A DNA stretch of 64,000 bases from contig DATAUW010000001.1 in assembly GCA_036268055.1 (NCBI GenBank), positions 157,597 to 221,596 on the forward strand, read 5' to 3'. Source of the DNA: Verrucomicrobiia bacterium (lineage in GTDB: Bacteria; Verrucomicrobiota; Verrucomicrobiia; Limisphaerales; Pedosphaeraceae). Numbering within the stretch: the first letter of the stretch is position 1; every line of letters begins with the position of its first letter. The position numbers and the translations under genes are program-made. The notes beneath the pieces are model-generated. The model searched no databases and was not told the origin of the DNA. It worked only from the letters and a program-made list of their open reading frames with translations. Positions 21,309 to 27,898 of this stretch are shown piece by piece.

Positions 21309-21382
21309 CCCCGAACTGTAAATTCGGGGCGAACGCACGGTATTTACAGACAGAAACTAGAGAGACTCCCCCACCGTGTCAA
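21309..21382 (-). promoter_or_regulatory. purA leader: promoter candidate plus terminator-like hairpin
   Basis: On the minus strand, TTGACA (21382-21377), a 17-base spacer and TAGTTT (21359-21354) form a plausible promoter. Downstream, a 7-bp stem CCCCGAA / TTCGGGG (21309-21315 and 21323-21329) is followed by ATTTTTATT, like an intrinsic terminator, before any gene has been read. CTGTAAAT (21316-21323), in the loop, is complementary to ATTTACAG (21342-21349), offering a mutually exclusive pairing. If the promoter above is the only one, its start site would fall inside the upstream segment, which weakens the antiterminator idea. Confidence 0.4.
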
Positions 21383-21622
21383 CGCCCGATTCGCAACGAA
21401 TCCATGACAAATTATTTTCGCCAAAAAGCACCCGCCACCAACTCGCCCGAATAAACAAACCCCCATTCCTCATCCCATCAAAATCCCTTCTTCATCCCCC
21501 TCTGCGCCTCTCGCGTCTCTGCGCCTCTGCGTCAAAATCCGCTCTCCAACCCACAGTTCGTGACCGCGTCCACCGCCACCAAAAAAACTTCCCCCCACCC
21601 CACATTGCTTTATTCTATCCGC
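21383..21622. other. Intergenic space before the PHP phosphatase
   Basis: Apart from an octamer-repeat array at about 21500-21544 (CTCTGCGY units ending in CAAAATCCGCTC) I see no gene. Short frames here are low-complexity and lack a family. Confidence 0.5.
21500..21544. repeat. Octamer tandem repeat CTCTGCGY, copy 1
   Basis: Imperfect 8-base units (CTCTGCGC / CTCTGCGT) end with TCAAAATCCGCTC. Related arrays lie at about 23273-23293, 50988-51022 (opposite orientation), 51135-51178 and 63015-63055 (opposite orientation). The conserved flank TTTTGACGCAGAG suggests a dispersed element rather than independent slippage. Confidence 0.65.
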
Positions 21623-22423
21623 ATGTCTTGGCCCGCTGATTATCACATGCACACGCCCCTCTGCCAGCACGCAGTCGGGCAGCCGACCGAATACGCCGCT
21701 CACGCCGTCGCGCGCGGCTTGACCGAAATCGGCTTCTCCGACCATTCGCCCATGCGCAAAGACAACTTCGACGAATGGCGCATGAACACCGATAAACTCG
21801 GTGAATACGTCGAAAACGTGCGCCGCGCCCAAAAAGATTTCCCCCAACTCACCATCAAGCTCGCGCTCGAAGTGGATTACCTGCCCGGCCAGGAAGATTG
21901 GATCCGCGAACTCGCCCGCATGCACCCGTGGGATTATTTCATCGGCTCCGTCCACTACGTTTCCGAATCATGGGCGATAGACAGCCCGCACCAACTCGCC
22001 GAATGGAAAAAGCACGACGCTTACGAAGTCTGGTCCATGTATTTCGATTGGCTCACCCGCGCCGCCGACTCCGGTCTCTTTGAAATCATCGGCCACGCCG
22101 ATCTTCCAAAAAAATTCGGCATCTATCCCGACCGCGATTGCACCTCGCTTTTCGAACGCTTCCTCGAAACCGCCTCGAAGAAAAATGTGGCCATCGAACT
22201 CAACACCGCCGGCCTGCGTAAAGATTGCAAAGAAATTTATCCCAGCCCAAAACTTCTCCGCCTCGCCCGCGAAAAAAATGTTCCCATCACCTTCGGCTCC
22301 GACGCCCACGCCCCCAGCGAAGTCGGCATGAATTTCACCGAAGCCATTCAACTTGCCCGCGAAATCGGTTACACCGAGTCCTGCCGCTTCACGCAAAGGA
22401 AACGCGAGTTCAAAAAATTTTAA
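21623..22423 (+). CDS. hisK: PHP-domain histidinol-phosphatase family protein
   Basis: Metal-dependent phosphatase of the PHP superfamily, 266 residues. Visible ligand motifs: DYHMHTPLCQHA at the N terminus, GFSDHSPM, LEVDYLPGQE, FIGSVHYV, EIIGHADLPKKFG, AIELNTAGLRK and TFGSDAHAPSEVG. This is the pattern of HisK-type histidinol-phosphatases, which complete histidine synthesis by releasing phosphate from histidinol phosphate. Other PHP phosphatases look similar, so the substrate is inferred. The start is the ATG at 21623; no other his gene is adjacent. Confidence 0.85.
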   Translation: MSWPADYHMHTPLCQHAVGQPTEYAAHAVARGLTEIGFSDHSPMRKDNFDEWRMNTDKLGEYVENVRRAQKDFPQLTIKLALEVDYLPGQEDWIRELARMHPWDYFIGSVHYVSESWAIDSPHQLAEWKKHDAYEVWSMYFDWLTRAADSGLFEIIGHADLPKKFGIYPDRDCTSLFERFLETASKKNVAIELNTAGLRKDCKEIYPSPKLLRLAREKNVPITFGSDAHAPSEVGMNFTEAIQLAREIGYTESCRFTQRKREFKKF

Positions 22424-22445
22424 CGCACATCAGATTCCCATCTCC

Positions 22446-22476
22446 GAACGGACCGCGGCTCTGTGAGCCGCAGCAA
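22446..22476. repeat. Dispersed hairpin repeat, family B, copy 1
   Basis: The unit GAACGGACCGCGG ... CCGCAGCAA contains a hairpin GCGGCTC-TGT-GAGCCGC. Copies at 51773-51803 and, inverted, at 51908-51937 have GCGGGTC ... GACCCGC, a paired C/G swap that keeps the stem. It lies 22 bases after the phosphatase stop and may also end transcription. Confidence 0.7.
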
Positions 22477-22601
22477 TGTACGCCAAGATTGCCGTTTCCA
22501 ATTCAGCCCAACGCAGCCCCATAAGTCCATTTTTACGCCATCTCTTCGCATCGCACTGTGCCCACTAGACTTTTCCCCGTCACTTTGCAAAACTTCGCCC
22601 C

Positions 22602-23207
22602 GTGAAACAAACCATCGTCACTTTGGATCTTGAAGGCGTCCTCGTCCCGGAAATCTGGATCGCCGTCGCCGAAAAGACCGGCATCCGCGAACTCCGCCTC
22701 ACCACGCGCGACATCCCCGATTACGACGTCCTCATGAAAGGCCGCCTCCATCTGCTCGACCAGCACGGCCTCAAACTTTCCGACATCCAGCAAGTCATCT
22801 CCACCCTGCGCCCCCTGCCCGGCGGCGCCGAATTTCTCGCCGAACTCCGTTCGCTCACCCAGGTCATTATCTTGTCCGATACCTTCGAGGAATTCGCGCA
22901 ACCGCTCATGCGTCAACTCGATTGGCCCACGCTCTTTTGCCACAAACTCGAAGTCGTGAACGATCGCATCGTCAACTACAAGCTTCGGCAAACCAACCAA
23001 AAAGCCAAAGCCGTCGCCGCCTTCAAAGATTTAAATTACCACGTCGTCGCCGCCGGCGATTCCTTCAACGACACCGCAATGCTCATGGAAGCCAACCTCG
23101 GCTTCTTCTTCCACGCCCCCGTCCCCATCCAGCAACAATTCCCCCAATTCAAAGCCGTTGACGAATACGCTGATTTACTCCGTCTAATTAAAGAAGCGCT
23201 GAAATAA
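22602..23207 (+). CDS. thrH: ThrH-like phosphoserine phosphatase / homoserine phosphotransferase
   Basis: HAD-superfamily enzyme of 201 residues. The N-terminal LDLEGVLVPEIWIAVAEKTG is the ThrH form of the HAD nucleophile motif. VIILSDTFEEFAQPLMRQL holds motif II, a conserved Lys appears in TNQKAKAV, and AAGDSFNDTAMLMEAN is motif IV. ThrH of Pseudomonas dephosphorylates phosphoserine and can transfer the phosphate to homoserine. The serine or threonine role here is inferred from that similarity. The start is a GTG. The gene stands alone. Confidence 0.88.
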   Translation: MKQTIVTLDLEGVLVPEIWIAVAEKTGIRELRLTTRDIPDYDVLMKGRLHLLDQHGLKLSDIQQVISTLRPLPGGAEFLAELRSLTQVIILSDTFEEFAQPLMRQLDWPTLFCHKLEVVNDRIVNYKLRQTNQKAKAVAAFKDLNYHVVAAGDSFNDTAMLMEANLGFFFHAPVPIQQQFPQFKAVDEYADLLRLIKEALK

Positions 23208-23309
23208 AGAATTTTACCTGCCAATCCACGACCGGCTATTCCTCATCCATTTCAACAAAATCCCTCTCCATTCTGCGTCTCTGCGTCAAAATCCCCTTCA
23301 CCAAAAATC

Positions 23310-24293
23310 TTAATCCTCCGCCTTCGAATCCCGCGACATCAAATCCCGCACGCCCTTCGCCACATCTTTCCCCTCGTAAAGCATCCGATAGACCTCATCA
23401 ATCACCGGCGTGCTCGCCTGATGTTTCCGCGCCAGTTGATACGCTGAGCGCGACGTCGGGTAACCTTCCGCCACCGTCACCATCGAGCCCAGCACCTTTT
23501 CGAGTTGTTCGCCCTTGCCCAGCCGTTCGCCAAATCCACGATTACGGCTCAGCTTGGAAAAACACGTCACCGTCAAATCCCCCAGCCCGCTCAAGCCGCT
23601 GAAAGTATCCGCCTGCGCGTTGCAAATCACGCCCAGGCGGCGCACCTCCGCCATCGCCCGCGTGATCAATGCCGCCTTTGAATTGTCCCCGAAACCGAGC
23701 CCGTCACAAACTCCCGCCGCGATCGCGATCACATTTTTCAACGCCCCGCCCAGCTCCACGCCCAGCACATCCGCAGTCGTGTAAACGCGGAACGCCGGGC
23801 GATGAAACAGTTGCTGGACCAGCGCCGCCGTCTCCGCGTCCGTGCTTGCCGCGACAATCGCCGTCGGCATGCCCCGCGCGACTTCCAGCGCAAACGTCGG
23901 CCCCGACAAGGCCGCGCACTTCGCCTTCGGTGCCGTCTCCCCCAGCACCCCGCACATGGTCAACCCCGTCTCAGGTTCAATTCCCTTCGTCACGCTGATG
24001 ACCGTGCCCGTGAAGTCTGCAAAATTTTCCGTGACCGCCCGAAATGCCTTCGACGGCACCGCCGCAACGATCACTTCACTGTCGCCAATCGCTTTTTTCA
24101 AATCCGCTTCCACCCGCCAGCCTTGCGGCAATTCCACACCCGGCAAATAACGCTCGTTGCGATGCGTGCGGCCAAGTTCCTCAAGCCGTTTCGCGTCGTG
24201 TCCCCACAGCGCAATTTTATGCCCATTTTGATGTAGAATGATCGCAAGCGCCGTTCCCCAGGCGCCCGAGCCCAGCACAGTGATTTTGCTCAT
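23310..24293 (-). CDS. gpsA: Glycerol-3-phosphate dehydrogenase [NAD(P)+]
   Basis: Makes sn-glycerol 3-phosphate from dihydroxyacetone phosphate for phospholipid synthesis. The nucleotide loop is GSGAWGTALAIIL. SVTKGIEPETG, LSGPTFALEVARGMPTA, ELGGALKNVIAIAAG (with the catalytic Lys) and GLSGLGDLTVTCFS are diagnostic. Length 327 is normal. It overlaps plsY by 4 bases (ATGA), and the two enzymes act in succession at the start of phospholipid synthesis. Confidence 0.96.
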   Translation of the reverse strand: MSKITVLGSGAWGTALAIILHQNGHKIALWGHDAKRLEELGRTHRNERYLPGVELPQGWRVEADLKKAIGDSEVIVAAVPSKAFRAVTENFADFTGTVISVTKGIEPETGLTMCGVLGETAPKAKCAALSGPTFALEVARGMPTAIVAASTDAETAALVQQLFHRPAFRVYTTADVLGVELGGALKNVIAIAAGVCDGLGFGDNSKAALITRAMAEVRRLGVICNAQADTFSGLSGLGDLTVTCFSKLSRNRGFGERLGKGEQLEKVLGSMVTVAEGYPTSRSAYQLARKHQASTPVIDEVYRMLYEGKDVAKGVRDLMSRDSKAED

Positions 24294-24958
24294 GACATTT
24301 CCTCCGCTTCCGGCTCCGCGCGTTTTTGTCCCATTTTATTTTCCGTCCCATTCATCAACCGCACGATGTTTGCCTTGTGTTTATAGATTGCCAGCACGCC
24401 CATCACGGCGGTGATGACGACCATGCGCATGCTGTAGCGATGCACCAGCCAAGTGGCGAATGGCAGCACCGCCGACGCCGCGATGGACCCCACCGACACA
24501 TAGCGCGTGAGTTTGCACACGATGATCCACGTGGACAAACTGATCACCAACGCCCACGGCACCAGCGCCAGCAACACACCCGCCGAAGTCGCGATTCCCT
24601 TGCCGCCCTTGAATTTCAACCAGCACGTATAATTATGGCCAAGGATCACCGAGATCGCCGCGATGATGTTCAAATAATCCCGCGACGCCTCCGGCACGTT
24701 TAACAATGCCGGGTCAAAAATTTTGCACACGATCACCGGCAGCATCGCCGCCGCAAACCATCCCTTGAAAGCATCTGCCAGCAGCACCGCTGCGCCCCAG
24801 GTTTTGCCGAGAATGCGAAAGGCGTTCGTCGCGCCGATGTTCCCGCTGCCCATGGCGCGAATATCCAACCCCTTCGCTCGGCCCGCCAAATAGCCGCTCG
24901 GAATCGAACCGAGTAAATACGCGGCGAACGCAGTTATCAGACAAACAGCAATATCCAC
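24290..24958 (-). CDS. plsY: Acyl-phosphate:glycerol-3-phosphate acyltransferase PlsY
   Basis: Polytopic inner-membrane enzyme that acylates glycerol 3-phosphate using acyl phosphate. Family motifs: YLLGSIPSGYLAGRAKGLDIRAMGSGN in two adjoining pieces, then GAAVLLADAFKGWFA and CWLKFKGGKGIATSAGVLLAL. A C-terminal hydrophilic tail rich in Glu follows the last membrane segment. It is the first gene of the plsY-gpsA pair and is translationally coupled to gpsA. Confidence 0.95.
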   Translation of the reverse strand: MDIAVCLITAFAAYLLGSIPSGYLAGRAKGLDIRAMGSGNIGATNAFRILGKTWGAAVLLADAFKGWFAAAMLPVIVCKIFDPALLNVPEASRDYLNIIAAISVILGHNYTCWLKFKGGKGIATSAGVLLALVPWALVISLSTWIIVCKLTRYVSVGSIAASAVLPFATWLVHRYSMRMVVITAVMGVLAIYKHKANIVRLMNGTENKMGQKRAEPEAEEMS

Positions 24959-24984
24959 GCGGTCATTTTATGGAGATACTTTTG

Positions 24985-25110
24985 CGAAGTTCAAAGTTTA
25001 AAGTTCGGATAACGTCAAATGATATTAAATTTAATTCTGCATGTGAAAAAAACTTCCCAACTGAAAACTTGAAACTCCTACCCTAGCTCTCGGATAAACT
25101 TTGAACTTCG
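24985..25110. repeat. 16-bp perfect inverted repeat flanking the plsY/oxidoreductase divergent region
   Basis: CGAAGTTCAAAGTTTA at 24985-25000 is the exact complement of 25095-25110. The intervening stretch carries ACTGAAAACTTGAAACTC, which recurs at 40385-40402. The arms are far apart for a terminator; this looks like a dispersed intergenic element, between two divergent genes. Confidence 0.6.
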
Positions 25111-25135
25111 GCCCACCACGCCGTATAAATTTCCC

Positions 25136-26155
25136 ATGTCATCCATTTTGAAAGTGGCGGTCATCGGCGCGGGTTCCCTCGGCAAGGAACACGTTCGCAT
25201 CTATGCCGAGATGGCGCGTGCCGGCCTGATCGAGTTCGTTGGGCTTTATGATTCCGTCATCGAGACAGCGCAAAAGATCGCCGCTAAAAACGACGTGCGC
25301 GCTTTTTCTTCCGTCAGCGAAGCCGCGCAGGCCAGCGACGCCCTCAGTCTCGTCACCCCCACGACCACGCATTACGAACTCGCCAAAATGCTGCTCCAAC
25401 AAGGCAAGCATGTGCTCGTCGAAAAACCGATGACGGACGATGCCGCGCAAGCTGCCGACTTGGTCCAAATCGCGCAGCAAAAAAAATGTGTGCTCCAGGT
25501 CGGCCACATCGAACGCTTCAATCCAATTTTCAAATACCTTGAAAGTGTCGCCACCGAACCGCGTTTTATCGAGGCCCATCGCCTTTCGCCTTTTCCCGCG
25601 CGCAGCACAGACATCGGCGTGGTGCTCGACTTGATGATCCACGATTTGGACGTCGTGCTCGCCTTCGTTAAATCGCCGGTGACGAGCGTGGATGCCGTCG
25701 GCATTCCTGTGCTCAGCAAATCCGAAGACATCGCGAACGCGCGGTTGCGCTTCGCCAACGGCTGCGTCGCCAATCTCACCGCGAGCCGCATCAGCCCCGA
25801 GCGCATGCGCAAAATCCGCGTGTTCAGCGGCGGCGCAAACACCAGCTACGTCTCGCTCGATTATCGCGCGCAGGAGGGTTACATCGCCCGCATCGCCCGC
25901 GACGGCGAAGAGGAATCTTCGCTGCTGAAAAAATTATTTTCCGCCAAGGATTCGATGATTGTCAGCGAGTTCGCCGGCAAACGCATCGTGCGCGAGCCGG
26001 TGCCGATTCAAAAAGCCGAACCGCTTAAAGTGGAATTGCAAAGTTTCGTGGATTGCGTGCAGGCGCGCCAGACTCCCGTCGTCAGCGGTGAAGCCGCAAA
26101 ACTCGCGCTCGACCTCGCGTTCGAAATCACCCGGCAGATTCAGCAGATTCGCTGA
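25136..26155 (+). CDS. Gfo/Idh/MocA-family NAD(P)-dependent oxidoreductase
   Basis: 339-residue sugar-type dehydrogenase. The N-terminal Rossmann motif is VIGAGSLGKEHVRIY; the catalytic-loop motif VEKPMTDD lies near residue 100, followed by QVGHIERFNP and LDLMIHDLDVVLAF. The gene is followed by a small membrane protein and lpxB. Relatives beside lipid A genes act on UDP-GlcNAc (GnnA type) in some bacteria, so a role in lipid A or another sugar nucleotide is a fair guess but unproven. No GnnB-like aminotransferase is in the window. Confidence 0.85.
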   Translation: MSSILKVAVIGAGSLGKEHVRIYAEMARAGLIEFVGLYDSVIETAQKIAAKNDVRAFSSVSEAAQASDALSLVTPTTTHYELAKMLLQQGKHVLVEKPMTDDAAQAADLVQIAQQKKCVLQVGHIERFNPIFKYLESVATEPRFIEAHRLSPFPARSTDIGVVLDLMIHDLDVVLAFVKSPVTSVDAVGIPVLSKSEDIANARLRFANGCVANLTASRISPERMRKIRVFSGGANTSYVSLDYRAQEGYIARIARDGEEESSLLKKLFSAKDSMIVSEFAGKRIVREPVPIQKAEPLKVELQSFVDCVQARQTPVVSGEAAKLALDLAFEITRQIQQIR

Positions 26156-26163
26156 CCACACGC

Positions 26164-26559
26164 ATGGGCTTTATTTTTATTCTACCGTTGGCGGCGCTGG
26201 CAGCGTGGTCCATTTTTTCCATCTATCGCTGGCTGCGGCGCGGGGGATACGAGACGAAATGGTGGCGCGCCTTCGCGTCGCTCTCGGCGATTGGACTTGC
26301 TGTAGGAATCTGGCTCGCATTCTTTTTTCATTACACTGTCGCAAAAATTTCCATGCAGGGATTTCCCATTCCCGTCGTCGTCGTCACTCATTCGCAAACG
26401 GATGGCGCTCTCGTCACGTCCAACATGCCGTTCACCATTGAGTGGAGCGGACGCATCACTGACATCCTCAGCGGGATTGCCCTTTGCCTCGCGCCGATTG
26501 CAATAGCGGCGTTCGTCCGCGAGAACCGCGGCAAGCTCATGCCCGAAGGCAAGCCATGA
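26164..26559 (+). CDS. Small membrane protein of the lpxB operon, unknown
   Basis: 131 residues with three hydrophobic segments: about 3-21 (FIFILPLAALAAWSIFSIY), 39-57 (SLSAIGLAVGIWLAFFFHY) and 101-118 (ILSGIALCLAPIAIAAFV). A short non-membrane loop (FPIPVVVVTHSQTDGALVTS) lies between the second and third. It starts 8 bases after the oxidoreductase and its stop overlaps the lpxB start (ATGA), so it belongs to this operon. I know no family for it. Confidence 0.7.
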   Translation: MGFIFILPLAALAAWSIFSIYRWLRRGGYETKWWRAFASLSAIGLAVGIWLAFFFHYTVAKISMQGFPIPVVVVTHSQTDGALVTSNMPFTIEWSGRITDILSGIALCLAPIAIAAFVRENRGKLMPEGKP

Positions 26560-27761
26560 TTCCCACGCGCTTCATGGTGATCGCCGGTGAAGCCAGCGGT
26601 GACGAACTCGCCGCCGAACTCGTCAGGGAACTGCGCGCCGGAATCGAACGCCGGGTTCACGCCAGCAACGATCTGCAACCTTGCAACTCCAGTCTTGCGC
26701 CCCGCTTTTTCGGCGCGGGCGGTCCGCGCATGGCTGAAGCCGGTGTGGAACTCGCCTTTGATCTTACCCAGCATTCGGTCATTGGCCTCGACTTGCTGCA
26801 AAAATATTTTCAATTCCGCAAACTGTTCCATCGCTTGTTCGCCCTGGCGTTGGAGCGCGAGCCGCACGCCATCATCTGCGTGGATTTTTCTGTGTTCAAC
26901 AGTATGTTTGCCGCCGCGATCAAAAAGCACGTGCGCGCCCGGCGCGGCACGTTTAATAATTGGGAGCCGCGCGTCATCAAATATATTTCGCCGCAAGTCT
27001 GGGCGTCCCGCGAAGGCCGCGCTTATCAGATCGCGCGCGATTTTGATTTGTTGCTGAGCATTTTCCCGTTTGAGAAAAAATGGTACGCCTGTCGCGTGCC
27101 CAGCCTTCACGTTGAGTTTGTCGGACACCCCCTGCTCGACCGCTACGCCTTCGCCCAAAAAAATGACTCGAATTTAAGTCCGCAAAATCCTTCGATTGTC
27201 CTGCTGCCCGGCAGCCGCCAGCGTGAATTGGAACGCCACCTGCCCATCATGCTCGAAGCGTTCACCAAAATTCGCGCCGCGATTCCCTTCGCCTCGGCGA
27301 CCGTCATTCTGCCCAGCGCCGAACTCTCCGGGAGCGCACGCCATCTGATTTCCTCCACGCCCTCGGTGCAGATTCAAACCGGTGGATTGCCGGAAGCCTT
27401 GCGCACCGCGACCATTGCCATTTCCAAGACCGGCACGATCACGATGGAATGCGCCTGTTTCGGCCTGCCCACGGTCACGCTCTACAAAACTTCCTGGGCG
27501 ACCTACGAAATCGGCAAGCGCATCGTCAAAGTCAAATCACTGACGATGCCGAACCTGCTTGCCGGCGAACCAATTTTCCCCGAGTTCATTCAAAACGACG
27601 CCACGCCCGAAAAAATTTCCACCGCCGCGCTCGAACTGCTGCGCAACGAATCCGCCCGCCAGCGCGTTCGCGCCCGGCTCGCTGAAATCATGACTTCGCT
27701 CGGCGGTCCCGGAGCCAGCCGCCGCGCGGCGGATGCCATATTGAATCTGTTGCCACGATGA
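26556..27761 (+). CDS. lpxB: Lipid-A-disaccharide synthase
   Basis: Glycosyltransferase (GT19) joining UDP-2,3-diacylglucosamine and lipid X at the inner membrane, so the cell makes lipopolysaccharide-type outer-membrane lipid. Hallmarks: VIAGEASGDELAAELV, FFGAGGPRM, IICVDFSVFN, VIKYISPQVWASR, EFVGHPLLD, LLPGSRQRELERHLP, and KTGTITMECACFGLPTVTLYK in two pieces. The ATG at 26556 overlaps the previous gene by 4 bases. At 401 residues it is slightly long because of a small insertion near residue 40 (RRVHASNDLQPCNSS). Confidence 0.94.
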   Translation: MIPTRFMVIAGEASGDELAAELVRELRAGIERRVHASNDLQPCNSSLAPRFFGAGGPRMAEAGVELAFDLTQHSVIGLDLLQKYFQFRKLFHRLFALALEREPHAIICVDFSVFNSMFAAAIKKHVRARRGTFNNWEPRVIKYISPQVWASREGRAYQIARDFDLLLSIFPFEKKWYACRVPSLHVEFVGHPLLDRYAFAQKNDSNLSPQNPSIVLLPGSRQRELERHLPIMLEAFTKIRAAIPFASATVILPSAELSGSARHLISSTPSVQIQTGGLPEALRTATIAISKTGTITMECACFGLPTVTLYKTSWATYEIGKRIVKVKSLTMPNLLAGEPIFPEFIQNDATPEKISTAALELLRNESARQRVRARLAEIMTSLGGPGASRRAADAILNLLPR

Positions 27762-27898
27762 GTCGCGGCGCTCGCGCAAAGCCAGCAGATTGAACAAAAG
27801 ACCCTCCTCGTTCGTCATTTTGTTATATATTTTGCGGAGAATCAAAAATTCCACCCGTAGCGGCGGTCTATTGCCACTGATCTTTGCGATAAAAAAGT

